64,000 nt of DNA from Solidesulfovibrio fructosivorans JJ] (GCF_000179555.1 NZ_AECZ01000006.1:1-64000), one strand, 5' to 3'; counted from the stretch's first letter, positions 26,754-35,510 are shown. Translations and numbers: made by a program. Notes: generated from the letters alone by a model not told the origin.

Positions 26754-27429
26754 CTCCATGCCCCTCCGTCCCGGCCGTGTTCACGGGCGTTTCGCCAACC
26801 GCCGCGTCTGGCCGCAACCCCCGGCCGATCAAATCGCCCAAAAAAGCGGCCGCCTCGGCCAGGGGCGCGTCGAGACGCACGTCCATTTCCTGGACCGCGT
26901 CGGCGAAACGCCGGCGCAGCGGCTCGGACAGGCTGTACACGACCAGCGTGCCAACAAGCGCCATGTGGACGAAGGCGGGATTGGCCGGGCGCATGACGCC
27001 GGTTTCCTGCCCCTGACGCAAGATATCGCGGGTCGCGCCGAAAATGCGGCGAAACTCGGCCAAAGCCGCCAGGGGCATGGTGCGCGCGCCAGAGGCCATC
27101 TCCATGGTCATGATGCGCGGCAGCACGGGCAGGCGGGAAAAAAGCCCGGCCATGGCGGAGGCCAGGGCGGAGAGCGCGGCCACGGGGTCAGGCCCGGCCT
27201 TGGCCGCCTGCTCCAGGGTCCCGGCCACCTGGGCGAAGAGTTGGAGCAACACGGTCTCGTAGAGCTTTTCCTTGTTGCCGACGTGGTAATACAGCGCCGC
27301 CTTGTTGACCCCGGCCCGGCGGGCGATGGCGTCCACCTTGGCCCCGGAAAAGCCGACCCGGCCGAACTCTTCGGCCGCCGCATCCAGGATGCGGGCCAGG
27401 ACCGACGTGGATTCCTCGCTTTCGACCAT
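26746..27429 (-). CDS. TetR-family repressor of the exporter operon
   Basis: Regulator of 227 residues. The N-terminal helix-turn-helix is ILDAAAEEFGRVGFSGAKVD with the recognition helix in GVNKAALYYHVGNKEKLYE. A TetR C-terminal ligand-binding domain, of the kind found next to YbhFSR-type exporters, makes up the rest. It is the first gene of the exporter operon, and its own start codon is overlapped by a copy of the palindromic operator, so autorepression with ligand release is likely. The inducing ligand is unknown. Confidence 0.9.
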   Translation of the reverse strand: MVESEESTSVLARILDAAAEEFGRVGFSGAKVDAIARRAGVNKAALYYHVGNKEKLYETVLLQLFAQVAGTLEQAAKAGPDPVAALSALASAMAGLFSRLPVLPRIMTMEMASGARTMPLAALAEFRRIFGATRDILRQGQETGVMRPANPAFVHMALVGTLVVYSLSEPLRRRFADAVQEMDVRLDAPLAEAAAFLGDLIGRGLRPDAAVGETPVNTAGTEGHGDA

Positions 27430-27464
27430 TTGGTTTAACCTCTTCGTTTAACCATTTGGTTAAA
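27426..27464. promoter_or_regulatory. TetR operator pair
   Basis: TTTAACCATTTGGTTAAA (27447-27464) is a perfect palindrome with 8-base arms. A second, partly matching copy, ACCATTTGGTTTAACC, covers 27426-27440 and overlaps the tetR start codon at 27429. The sites lie between tetR and the divergent mlaE gene (ATG at 27576), so one repressor could affect both transcripts. Confidence 0.75.
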
Positions 27465-27575
27465 ACATGTGGTCAACCGAGTCAAGCACCCCTGATCGCT
27501 TCCCATTCGAGGTAAAGAAGTGTAACCGACAGTCGCGGTCGGACCGCAAAAACCAAAGGCCAGGCCGGATTAACC

Positions 27576-28382
27576 ATGACCGACGCGCTACAGATCCTTT
27601 TCTCCCCCGTCACCTGGCTTGGCCGGACGGCGCTTTCCATCCTGTCCGAACTGGGTGGTTTTTTCATTTTCCTGTGCCAGGGATTGTGGCGCATCCTCGT
27701 GCCGTTTCCATCGGTGCCGAAAATCGTGCAGCAGGTGTATTTCATCGGGGTCAAATCGATCTTCGTCATCGTGCTCATCGGGCTTTTCACGGGCATGGTG
27801 CTGGGGTTGCAGGGCTACTACACCCTGGTCAAGTTCGGCTCGGAAGGGCTTCTCGGCGCGGCCGTGGCCCTGTCCATCATCCGGGAGCTGGGGCCGGTGC
27901 TGACGGCCATCATGCTCACGGGCCGGGCCGGATCGTCCATCGCGGCCGAAATCGGCATCATGCGCATTTCCGAACAGATCGACGCGCTGACCACCATGGG
28001 GATCAACCCCATGCGGTTCCTCATCGCGCCCCGCCTCGCCGCGTCGCTTATCTGCTTTCCGCTTTTGACGGCCATTTTCGACGTGGTCGGCATCGGCGGC
28101 GGGTATCTGACGGGCGTGGTGCTTCTGGGCATCAACCCCGGCGTCTATTTCGACCGCATCGACGCGGCGGTGGAGCTTGCCGACGTGACCGGCGGCTTCG
28201 AGAAATCCATCGTCTTCGCCTTGCTCGTGGCGGCCATCTGCTGCTACGAAGGCTACTTCACCCATACCCGGCGGGAAGGCTTTGGCGCCAAAGGGGTCAG
28301 CCTCGCCACGACATCGGCCGTGGTCGTGTCCTGCGTCACCGTATTGGTGGCGGACTACGTGCTCACGTCGTTTTTACTGTGA
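27576..28382 (+). CDS. mlaE: MlaE-family phospholipid ABC transporter permease
   Basis: Inner-membrane permease of 268 residues with about five to six spans. Family wording is clear: LIGLFTGMVLGLQGYYTL, IRELGPVLTAIMLTGRAGSS, and AAEIGIMRISEQIDALTTMG. It forms the membrane core of the Mla system, which moves phospholipids between the outer and inner membranes. It is followed by mlaD after 57 bases and then mlaC and mlaA. The ATPase mlaF that normally lies beside mlaE is absent from this cluster. Confidence 0.93.
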   Translation: MTDALQILFSPVTWLGRTALSILSELGGFFIFLCQGLWRILVPFPSVPKIVQQVYFIGVKSIFVIVLIGLFTGMVLGLQGYYTLVKFGSEGLLGAAVALSIIRELGPVLTAIMLTGRAGSSIAAEIGIMRISEQIDALTTMGINPMRFLIAPRLAASLICFPLLTAIFDVVGIGGGYLTGVVLLGINPGVYFDRIDAAVELADVTGGFEKSIVFALLVAAICCYEGYFTHTRREGFGAKGVSLATTSAVVVSCVTVLVADYVLTSFLL

Positions 28383-28439
28383 AGACACGGAGCCAAGCGT
28401 GTTGCATCTTCGACGGGTTCGCCGTAAAAGGCCACTGGC

Positions 28440-28889
28440 ATGAAAAAATACACGATGGAAACCACGGTCGGGGTTTTCGTTCTGGCCGGGCTTTTATGCG
28501 TGGCCTACCTGACCATCAAGCTCGGCAAGCTCGAAGTCATCGGCGGCGACAGCTACTCGGTGACAGCCCGGTTCAAGGACGTGACCGGGCTTAAAAGCGG
28601 CGCCTACGTGGAGATGGCCGGCGTGCGCATCGGCCGGGTGACCGGCATCAGGCTTGATCCCAAAAACAATATGGCCATGGTCACCCTGGACATCCAGAAC
28701 GGCGTGCGCTTAACCGACGATTCCATCGCCTCCATCAAGACCAGCGGCCTTATCGGCGACAAGTTCGTCAAGGTTTCGCCGGGCGGTTCGGACGATATCC
28801 TGAAGCCCGGAGGGCTGATCGTCGAAACCGAGTCGTCGGTCGATCTCGGCGACCTCATCGGCAAATACGTGTTCGGGGGCGTGAAATAG
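28440..28889 (+). CDS. mlaD: MlaD-family phospholipid transport lipid-binding protein
   Basis: Membrane-anchored periplasmic protein of 149 residues. A single N-terminal span (TVGVFVLAGLLCVAYLTIKL) is followed by one MCE domain (about 38-115: YSVTARFKDVTGLKSGAYVE, AGVRIGRVTGI). It is expected to form a hexameric ring that binds phospholipid and contacts MlaE. The length equals a one-MCE-domain MlaD. No strong ribosome site is visible, so translation may be coupled to mlaE. Confidence 0.93.
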   Translation: MKKYTMETTVGVFVLAGLLCVAYLTIKLGKLEVIGGDSYSVTARFKDVTGLKSGAYVEMAGVRIGRVTGIRLDPKNNMAMVTLDIQNGVRLTDDSIASIKTSGLIGDKFVKVSPGGSDDILKPGGLIVETESSVDLGDLIGKYVFGGVK

Positions 28890-28941
28890 CCGGCCCTGCC
28901 GACTGTCCCAACCATCTACCCCAAAAGAGTGGACTGGCCGT

Positions 28942-29532
28942 ATGCATCGCATCCTGCTTCGCTTGTTTCTTGCCCTGTTGGTCGTCGTCGCCACCGCCCT
29001 CCCGGCGGCGGCCGGTTCGGCCACGGAAACGCTTTCCGCCTCCGTGGACCGCATCATCTCCCTGCTGGCCGATCCGGCCTACAAGAACCCCCAGACCCGG
29101 CCGGCCATGCGGGCCAAGCTCATCACCTCCATCGACGGCATCTTCGACATGAAGGAGCTGTCCCGCCGGGCGCTCGGCGCGCAGTGGAACACGTTCACCC
29201 CCGAGCAGCAAAAAAGGTTCGTGACCGCGTTCGGCAATCTGCTCCAGCGCACCTACCTTGACAAAATCGAAAGCTACACCGATGAAAAGGTGCAGTATCT
29301 CAAAGAGCAGGAACTTGGGCCGGAAAAGGCCGAAGTCGACACCACGGTGGTCGGCAAGGGCAAGGAGATCCCCATCACCTATCGGCTTATCGACCATAGC
29401 GGATGGAAGATCTACGACGTGATCATCGAGGGGGTAAGCCTCGTGCAAAACTATCGCACCCAGTTCGGCCAGATTCTCACCAACGAGACTCCGGACGCGC
29501 TGATCGCGAAAATATCGGCGAAGATGTCCTGA
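28942..29532 (+). CDS. mlaC: MlaC-family periplasmic phospholipid-binding protein
   Basis: Soluble periplasmic shuttle of 196 residues. The signal peptide is residues 1-24 (LFLALLVVVATALPAAAG). The mature part has the MlaC/Ttg2D pattern: FDMKELSRRALGAQWNTFTP, FGNLLQRTYLDKIESY, and GWKIYDVIIEGVSLVQNYR. It would carry phospholipid between outer-membrane MlaA and the inner-membrane complex. Its place between mlaD and mlaA fits. Confidence 0.93.
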   Translation: MHRILLRLFLALLVVVATALPAAAGSATETLSASVDRIISLLADPAYKNPQTRPAMRAKLITSIDGIFDMKELSRRALGAQWNTFTPEQQKRFVTAFGNLLQRTYLDKIESYTDEKVQYLKEQELGPEKAEVDTTVVGKGKEIPITYRLIDHSGWKIYDVIIEGVSLVQNYRTQFGQILTNETPDALIAKISAKMS

Positions 29533-29623
29533 CGCCGCGAACCCAACCCGTCCAGGAAGACAGCACAGGGAAGCTCGGATCGGCCCATGTGCCGGCCCGA
29601 CAGGACAACTCCCGGAGAATTCC

Positions 29624-30496
29624 ATGAACGTCATGCCGCGACGCCTCATCATCTTTCCCCTGCTTGCCGCCATGCTCTTGGCGGGATTCGATTGTTACGC
29701 CGCACCCCAGACAGGGGCCGCGGACAAAGACGCCACGCCTGCGGTGTCCAAGGTCGCCAAGCCGTTTATCCCTTCCGCCACGGCGGAATCGGCGGCCCAA
29801 CCGTCCGTGGCCGCGCCGAAAGCGACGACCCCGGCCGACGACGAGTACGACGCCGCTCCGGCCCCTGTCGCCGATCCGCTCTACCGCTGGAACAAGTTCT
29901 GGTTCGGTTTCAACAACCTCTTTTACAGCGGCCTGATGCGTCCCTTCGCCAAGGGCTACGCCTACGTCGTGCCCAAGCCCCTGCGCCAGGGACTCACCAA
30001 CGCCTACCAGAACTTCATCTTCCCCATCCGTTTCTTGAACGCCCTGCTCCAGCTCGACTTCACCAAGGCGTCCCGGGAATTCGGCCGGTTCATGATCAAC
30101 TCCACCCTCGGCATCGGCGGCCTGATGGACGTGGCCAAGGCTGATCCGAACCTCCAGCCCGGCAATGAGGATTTCGGCCAGACCCTCGGCCATTACGGCA
30201 TGGGCGACGGCTTTTACATCGTGTGGCCGCTGCTTGGCCCGTCGAGCGTGCGCGACAGCATAGGCCTCGTCGGCGACGCCGCCGCCAATCCGCTCACCTG
30301 GATCTTCGGCCCCTGGGCCATCCACGACGATTACAACCCCTGGTACTGGTCCTACATCATCAAGGCCGGCGACGTGTTCAACAACCTGCCCGGCACGCTT
30401 GAGGCCTACGACAGCGTGGTGGGACCGGCCGTCGATCCCTACAGCGCCATGAAGGACGCCTACATCCAGTATCGCCGCAACGCCGTCAGCAAGTAA
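29624..30496 (+). CDS. mlaA: MlaA/VacJ-family outer-membrane lipid-asymmetry protein
   Basis: Protein of 290 residues. A signal segment is followed by a low-complexity Ala/Pro linker (about 27-85) and the MlaA domain (DPLYRWNKFWFGFNNLFYSG, FGRFMINSTLGIGGLMDVA, GQTLGHYGMGDGFYIVWPLL, and the C-terminal SYIIKAGDV). MlaA removes misplaced phospholipid from the outer leaflet of the outer membrane. The signal segment reads LAGFDCYA, so the usual lipobox is disrupted and it may be cleaved by ordinary signal peptidase rather than lipidated. It is the last gene of the mla operon. Confidence 0.92.
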   Translation: MNVMPRRLIIFPLLAAMLLAGFDCYAAPQTGAADKDATPAVSKVAKPFIPSATAESAAQPSVAAPKATTPADDEYDAAPAPVADPLYRWNKFWFGFNNLFYSGLMRPFAKGYAYVVPKPLRQGLTNAYQNFIFPIRFLNALLQLDFTKASREFGRFMINSTLGIGGLMDVAKADPNLQPGNEDFGQTLGHYGMGDGFYIVWPLLGPSSVRDSIGLVGDAAANPLTWIFGPWAIHDDYNPWYWSYIIKAGDVFNNLPGTLEAYDSVVGPAVDPYSAMKDAYIQYRRNAVSK

Positions 30497-30524
30497 ACCG
30501 CACGCGGTCCGGGCCGAAACCGAC

Positions 30525-31379
30525 ATGACCGGCCGACGCGACACGCCTTCCCGATCGACAGTCACAGCCCGCCCGCTCCCTCTGGGAACGGGCGGGCTGG
30601 CGCTTTGGGCCAGCTACAGCGACCAGCGCTTCGCCCGCCATGCCCACGAAGGCTACGCCCTGGGCGTGATCGAGGCCGGGGGACTGGCCTTCCGCTACCG
30701 GGGCAGCCGCCTCGTCGCCCCGGCCGGCAGCGTCAATCTGGTCCAGCCGGGCGTTCCCCACGACGGCGAACCCGCCCTGCCCGGCGGCTGGCGCTACCGC
30801 ATGCTCTATATCCCGGTCGAGGTCCTGGCCATGGTCCAAGCCCAAGGCGTGTCGCCGCCCTACTTCCGCCAGGGCGTGATCGAAGACCCGGAACTGGCCG
30901 GACTGGTCGCCGACGTCCACAAAATGCTTTTCGACGCCGAGGCGGACGCCCTAGCCCGGCAAGCGCGGCTTTTGTCGTTGCTCGCCTATTGGGTGCGCCG
31001 CCATGCCACCGAGGGAAGGACCGCACGGGCGCCCGGTCCCGAACCGCGCGCCGTGCGGCGCGCCCTGGAGGTCATCGCCGAGCGCTTCGCCGAGCCCATA
31101 ACCCTGGCCGACCTGTCCGCCGCGACCGGCCTTTCGCCCTGGCACCTGACCCGGGTCGTGGCCCGGTCCACGGGCCTGCCGCCCCACGCCCACCTGCTCG
31201 CCAGGCGATTGCGCGCCGCCAAGGACGCGCTCACCAGCCAGGCGCGGCTCGCCGACATCGCCGCCGCAAGCGGCTTTGCCGACCAAAGCCACCTGACCCG
31301 GGCCTTTGTGGCCCATTTCGGCATGCCGCCCGGGGCCTACCGCAAGATTGTTCAAAACAGCGGCCGCGACCAGGGCTAG
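30525..31379 (+). CDS. AraC-family transcriptional regulator
   Basis: Regulator of 284 residues. An N-terminal cupin-like ligand domain (about 20-150: ARHAHEGYALGVIEAGGLAF, GSVNLVQPGVPHDG) precedes two helix-turn-helix motifs (about 185-280: ITLADLSAATGLSPWHLTRV and LADIAAASGFADQSHLTRAF). This architecture is typical of activators next to a transporter gene. It is followed after 32 bases by an EamA transporter gene on the same strand, which is the likely target. The ligand is not known. Confidence 0.9.
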   Translation: MTGRRDTPSRSTVTARPLPLGTGGLALWASYSDQRFARHAHEGYALGVIEAGGLAFRYRGSRLVAPAGSVNLVQPGVPHDGEPALPGGWRYRMLYIPVEVLAMVQAQGVSPPYFRQGVIEDPELAGLVADVHKMLFDAEADALARQARLLSLLAYWVRRHATEGRTARAPGPEPRAVRRALEVIAERFAEPITLADLSAATGLSPWHLTRVVARSTGLPPHAHLLARRLRAAKDALTSQARLADIAAASGFADQSHLTRAFVAHFGMPPGAYRKIVQNSGRDQG

Positions 31380-31411
31380 CCTGCCTTCCGCATCAACGCG
31401 GGAGGTTTCTC

Positions 31412-32362
31412 ATGCACGCGCGCACGTTCGCCGTGGCCGCCCTGGTCGCGGCCATGATCCTGGTCGGTTCGTCCGTGGCCGTGGGCCGCATCCTGGCGAC
31501 CACACTGCCCATCCACTTCGCGTCCATGGTCCGCTTCGCCCTGGCGTCGCTGGTCCTCGTTCCCCTGACCATCGTCATGGAGGGACGTTTCCCCAAAATC
31601 GCCCCAAGAACCCTGGGCATTTTGACGGCCCAGTCCCTTTGCGGATCGTTTCTCTTTACGGTTTGTCTGCTTGAAGGCCTGCGTCTGACCGGAGCGGCCG
31701 ACGCCGGCGTGGTGGCGGCGGCAACGCCGGCCATGGTGGCGCTGCTGGGCTGGCTGTTGTTCCATGAACGACCGAACCGGCGCGCCGTGATCGGCATCGC
31801 GGCCACGGTGGCGGGCGTGGCCGCCGTCAACGCCGCTCCGTCAAGCGCCCACGGGACCTCGGCCCTCCTCGGCAACGGACTGGTCTGTCTGGCCGTCGTG
31901 TTCGAGGCCGCCTTTTTGCTGCTGCGCCGGGCGGTCGACGAACCGCTTTCCCCGTTGGCCGCCGCCATGTGGGTGTCGCTGCTGGGCTTTTTCCTCTTTC
32001 TGATCCCAGGGATATGGCAAATGGGAGCGCTTCCGGCCGGGGGGCTGACGCCTTGGGACATGGCCGAGCTGGTCTACTACGGCCTCGGCGTCACGGCCGT
32101 GGCCTACATCTTATGGTTTTACGGCGTGGTGCGGGTGGAGGCGGCCACGGCCGGCGTGGTCACGGGCGTCATGCCCGTGGCGGCCCTGGCCTTTGTCGCC
32201 TGGCTGTGCGGCGAAGGGATCGGCGCGCGGCAACTCGCCGGTTGCGCCGGGGTTCTTGCCGGCATCGCCATTTTGTCCGGGATGGGCAGAAAAAAAAGAC
32301 CGGGGGGAAACCTTTCTTGCAGAAAGGTTCTCCCCCCGGGCCCCCTTTCCAAAGATTTTTAA
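31412..32362 (+). CDS. EamA/DMT-family membrane transporter
   Basis: Transporter of 316 residues with ten predicted spans in two EamA halves (for example VAALVAAMILVGSSVAVGRI and LVYYGLGVTAVAYILWFYGV). Family members export amino acids or other metabolites. The start at 31412 has GGGAGG upstream; earlier in-frame starts overlap the araC gene. The true membrane protein ends near AGIAILSGMG. The last 25 residues (beginning RKKRPGGNLSC) are encoded by the dispersed hairpin described at 32300, so the C-terminal tail is probably acquired and not functional. Confidence 0.85.
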   Translation: MHARTFAVAALVAAMILVGSSVAVGRILATTLPIHFASMVRFALASLVLVPLTIVMEGRFPKIAPRTLGILTAQSLCGSFLFTVCLLEGLRLTGAADAGVVAAATPAMVALLGWLLFHERPNRRAVIGIAATVAGVAAVNAAPSSAHGTSALLGNGLVCLAVVFEAAFLLLRRAVDEPLSPLAAAMWVSLLGFFLFLIPGIWQMGALPAGGLTPWDMAELVYYGLGVTAVAYILWFYGVVRVEAATAGVVTGVMPVAALAFVAWLCGEGIGARQLAGCAGVLAGIAILSGMGRKKRPGGNLSCRKVLPPGPLSKDF

Positions 32363-32460
32363 TAGGATAATTGGCCTATTACGGACAAATTCACCCTATT
32401 CCTATTATAAAGGAGAGCGCGAGAGGGGAGAACCCTTTGCAAAAGGGTTTCCCCTCTCGC
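32300..32460. terminator. two-hairpin module between convergent genes, copy 2
   Basis: Hairpin A (32300-32339) and hairpin B (32419-32460) match the pair at 17228-17391 nearly base for base, including the CTTTCCAAAGA tail after hairpin A. Hairpin A lies inside the last codons of the EamA gene. Hairpin B sits 14 bases from the stop of the minus-strand SPOR gene at 32475. The 58 bases between the hairpins are AT-rich and not conserved. Confidence 0.75.
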
Positions 32461-32474
32461 ATGTTCATGCTCCT

Positions 32475-33257
32475 CTATTCCTTATTCTTGGGAGGCGGCG
32501 GCACGTAGCCGTCCGGCAAGGGCGGGGCCGGCTCCACCACGGGGGGCGCGTAGCGCACCGGAGGCTTTGCCGTGGCGGCGGGCGCCGGTTTCGCGACGAC
32601 GGGAACCGGCTGCGCGGCTGTGGCTGACGCCGGCTGCGCGGCCGGCGCGGCGGCCTTTTGACCGGCGGGCGCGGCGCTGCCAAGCGGACGCTCCGCGGCC
32701 AGACGCGGCTCGCTCACGCCAAGGGCGAACAGTTCACCCTCAAGAGCCGCCCTGGTTCCCTCCTTGGTGGCGAAGACCTTGTAAAACGTCTTTCTGTTGA
32801 GCGTCCCCTGCTCGACCCGCACGCTGTAGCCCTTGCCCTGGAGCGTGGCCATGAGCTGGTTGGCCGTCTGGGCATGGGCGAACGCCCCCACCTGGAAGGT
32901 GAAAAGCGAACCGTGCTGCGCCCCGTGGACAGGCGTCGCCGACTTGGTCGGGGAAACGGGGGCGGGAGCGGGGCTCGCCTGGGCCGGCGTAAAGAGCTTG
33001 GGCGCGGCGGGCTCCTCCGCCGGCCCATGAGGCGTGGCGACAGGGGCTGTCCCTGCGGGAACAGGCTCGGGCGCGGGCGCGGCGCTCGGCGGCGGGGGGG
33101 GAGGCGGTGGTGGCGTCGCCGGCGCACGGGACCAGCCCGTATCGGTCGGCGACGGGGGAGCCTGATGCCCCAGGATTTCCTTTTCAAACGATTTGTCCGT
33201 GGCGCACCCGGACAGGCAAAGGGCCAGCACGGCCACTGCCGACAACAAACGCCGCAT
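32475..33257 (-). CDS. SPOR-domain lipoprotein
   Basis: Envelope protein of 260 residues. The lipoprotein signal is residues 1-18 (lipobox LSGC). A Pro/Ala-rich linker includes a run of nine prolines. A SPOR domain follows (about 115-190: LFTFQVGAFAHAQTANQLMA, GYSVRVEQGTLNRKTFYKV), then a second Pro/Ala-rich tail. SPOR domains bind denuded peptidoglycan at the division site. The ATG at 33257 is chosen because AAAGGAG lies 6 bases upstream; a start 18 bases earlier is less likely. Confidence 0.85.
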   Translation of the reverse strand: MRRLLSAVAVLALCLSGCATDKSFEKEILGHQAPPSPTDTGWSRAPATPPPPPPPPPSAAPAPEPVPAGTAPVATPHGPAEEPAAPKLFTPAQASPAPAPVSPTKSATPVHGAQHGSLFTFQVGAFAHAQTANQLMATLQGKGYSVRVEQGTLNRKTFYKVFATKEGTRAALEGELFALGVSEPRLAAERPLGSAAPAGQKAAAPAAQPASATAAQPVPVVAKPAPAATAKPPVRYAPPVVEPAPPLPDGYVPPPPKNKE

Positions 33258-33294
33258 GGGCACTCCTTTCGTCATGTTGCGGCCCGGGGGATTG

Positions 33295-33675
33295 TCAACG
33301 CTGCTGTATGCCGACCAGACGGCAAAGCGTTTCCCGGGCCGTGCGCAGCGCGGCCATGGCGGCGTCGAGGGCTTGGCGATCGCCGGCCTCGGCCGCCCGC
33401 TCCACCGCGGCGGCGGCGCGGCAAAGGCCCTCCGCGCCGATGGTCGCGGCTGCGCTTTTGATGGTATGGGCCTGCAGCCCGATCCGCTTGAAATCCCCGG
33501 CCTGCCAGGCGGCGTCGATCAAGGTGCGGCGCTCGGACACCTCGCGCCAGATATGTTCGAACACGCGGCCAAAGCCGGCCCGGTCGACGCCCATGCGCCG
33601 CCTCGCGCCCTCGGGATCGAAGACGGACAGGACATCCTCGGGCAACGACGCGCCGCAAGGATACATCGCTTTCAT
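33295..33675 (-). CDS. stand-alone HPt (histidine phosphotransfer) protein
   Basis: Four-helix HPt domain protein of 126 residues. The phospho-accepting His is in LQAHTIKSAAATIGAEGL, the canonical HxxKSxxxxxG pattern. It would shuttle phosphate between a hybrid kinase and a response regulator. AAGGAG lies 6 bases before the ATG at 33675. No hybrid kinase is adjacent, so its partners are encoded elsewhere or are the kinases at 36.3 kb or 9.9 kb, which lack intact receivers. Confidence 0.85.
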   Translation of the reverse strand: MKAMYPCGASLPEDVLSVFDPEGARRRMGVDRAGFGRVFEHIWREVSERRTLIDAAWQAGDFKRIGLQAHTIKSAAATIGAEGLCRAAAAVERAAEAGDRQALDAAMAALRTARETLCRLVGIQQR

Positions 33676-33735
33676 GCGTCTCCTTCCCCGGGCCCCCGGG
33701 GAACTCCCTCCACGTGGCGGACGACCGGGCCTTTC

Positions 33736-34476
33736 CTACTGCAAAAAGACCACTTCCGTTCCCACATCCAGGAGCTTGGCCATTTCCTTGCCCTCGTCGT
33801 TGCGCATGCGGATGCAGCCGCTGGTGACGGGACGACCGATGGAGCGAGGGTTGTTGTTGCCGTGAATACGAAACCCCATGCCGTGGGACAAAAATATCTT
33901 GAACGTGCCCATGGGGTTTTCCCTGACCCCGGGCGGCACCGCCGTGGGCAGCGTCTTGCCCTTTTTGCGGGCCCGCTCCTTCATGGCCAGCGTCGGGTGC
34001 CACCAGGGCTCGAAGCTGATGCCGGTCACCACGCCCCAGCCCTGCGGCGCTTCCATGTCCCGGCTCGGCACGGCGACGGTGTAGACGCGGTCCAGCCGCC
34101 GGGTGCCGTCGGGCAGGTTTTCATACAGGTACAACCTCCTCCGGGAGAGACGCACCTCAATGGAGTACCGGTTACTGCTGGCGGCAAAATCGGCGATACG
34201 CGCATCGAACGCCGTCCCCGCCGGGCTCCGGGCCGTTTTCCCCAGGTTGGCGATATAAAGGTCCAACCCGCCCCCGTCGGCAACCGGCGCGTAGGCCGGC
34301 CCGTGTGCGCCCGGATGCGCCGCCCCGCCTGGCGCGGGAGCCCGGGCGTCGGGCATGTCCTTCGGCAACGACGCAACCTGCTTGAAAATTGGCGCATCCG
34401 CGGCCACGACGAATCGCGGCCAAGCCATCGCCAGCCCCAGCGTCAAGGCCAAGGCCCAAAAAAGCCTGCCCCGCAT
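33736..34476 (-). CDS. L,D-transpeptidase (YkuD/ErfK family)
   Basis: Exported peptidoglycan cross-linking enzyme of 246 residues. The signal peptide is residues 1-25 (LFWALALTLGLAMAWP, ending VVA). The YkuD catalytic motif is near the C-terminus: HGMGFRIHGNN followed by PVTSGCIRMRN, with the nucleophilic Cys. An upstream strand reads YSIEVRLSRRRLYLYENLPD. Such enzymes form 3-3 cross-links or attach lipoproteins to peptidoglycan. The ATG at 34476 has GGGGAGGGG upstream; longer open frames are discarded. Neighbouring SPOR and NlpC/P60 genes also concern the wall. Confidence 0.9.
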   Translation of the reverse strand: MRGRLFWALALTLGLAMAWPRFVVAADAPIFKQVASLPKDMPDARAPAPGGAAHPGAHGPAYAPVADGGGLDLYIANLGKTARSPAGTAFDARIADFAASSNRYSIEVRLSRRRLYLYENLPDGTRRLDRVYTVAVPSRDMEAPQGWGVVTGISFEPWWHPTLAMKERARKKGKTLPTAVPPGVRENPMGTFKIFLSHGMGFRIHGNNNPRSIGRPVTSGCIRMRNDEGKEMAKLLDVGTEVVFLQ

Positions 34477-34562
34477 CGTTACCCCTCCCCAAAACGTCGG
34501 CATCCCCGGCCCCCGCCGGAAATACCCCCCGGACGTTTCGGAATGGACTCGCCCGCCTGCCC

Positions 34563-35468
34563 TCAGGCGGTCTGATAGCGCACGATCGGCCGCCGCCGAA
34601 ACGTGTGCCGCAAAAACGTCACATCCGGCCACCCGAGCGCCACCACGGCATGCACGGCTTCCCCGGTCGGCAACCCCGCCGCCGCCCGGACCCTCTTGTC
34701 GTGACGTATGGCCTCGACCGCATAGCCGATGAGGCAGGAGCCAAGGCCCATGGCATGCCCGGCCAGCAGCATATTCTGGGCGGCCAGCAGCGCATCCTCG
34801 GTCGGACAGCTCGCCCCCGGCACCGACCCGATGACGATGGCCGCCGTGGCCCCGTGAAAAAGCAGATCCGTCCGGTCCCGGTCCCATTTGACCAGCGCCG
34901 CGGCCACGGAAGGATAATGCTCGCGAAAGTAGTTTTCAAGCTCCGGCCGGCCGATCAGAGCGTAGCCCTTGCGCACGACGGGGTTGGCGGCAAGCTTGTT
35001 TATGCGCCGGAAAAAGCCGGCCACGGCCTCGCCAAGGCGCATGACCGCCGCCCGCGACGTCAGCACCGTAAACGTCCAGGCCTGGGAATTGGTGCCCGAC
35101 GGAGCGGTCACGGCCGCGCGCACGAGGTCCTCGAGCATGGGGCCGGGCACGGGATCGGACGTGTAGCACCGGCAGGAGCGCCTGGAGCGCATGAGGTCCA
35201 CCAGTTCGGCCGGGGAAAATTCGCCGGGCGCGACGACCTTGCCCGGGGCGTCGATGGTGGCGAAGGCGGCCGTCCAGTTTTCCCCGGCCGAAACGGTCAC
35301 GGCCTCGGCCGGACACAGGGCCGCGCAATGCCCGCAGCCGATGCAGCCCTCGGCGACGACCGAGGCCTTCCGCCCGTCGAAACCCAAAACGCCCGAAGGG
35401 CACACCGCGGCGCAAGCGCCGCAGCCCAGACATGCCTCGGCATCGATCCGGGGAACGCAGTTTTTCAT
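34563..35468 (-). CDS. ferredoxin-nitroreductase fusion protein
   Basis: Cytoplasmic protein of 301 residues. Two [4Fe-4S] ferredoxin motifs are at the N-terminus (CLGCGACAAVCPSG and CIGCGHCAALCPAEA, residues 13-55). A nitroreductase FMN domain follows (about 80-290: RSRRSCRCYTSDPVPG, VTAPSGTNSQAWTF, GLGSCLIGYAVEAI). This class passes low-potential electrons from ferredoxin clusters to FMN. The substrate is unknown; the fusion is common in anaerobes. It has its own intergenic space and no evident operon partner. Confidence 0.92.
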   Translation of the reverse strand: MKNCVPRIDAEACLGCGACAAVCPSGVLGFDGRKASVVAEGCIGCGHCAALCPAEAVTVSAGENWTAAFATIDAPGKVVAPGEFSPAELVDLMRSRRSCRCYTSDPVPGPMLEDLVRAAVTAPSGTNSQAWTFTVLTSRAAVMRLGEAVAGFFRRINKLAANPVVRKGYALIGRPELENYFREHYPSVAAALVKWDRDRTDLLFHGATAAIVIGSVPGASCPTEDALLAAQNMLLAGHAMGLGSCLIGYAVEAIRHDKRVRAAAGLPTGEAVHAVVALGWPDVTFLRHTFRRRPIVRYQTA

Positions 35469-35510
35469 GAAAGCTCCATCAGCCGCTTTTCTCGCGCGGC
35501 CCCCGCCGTG

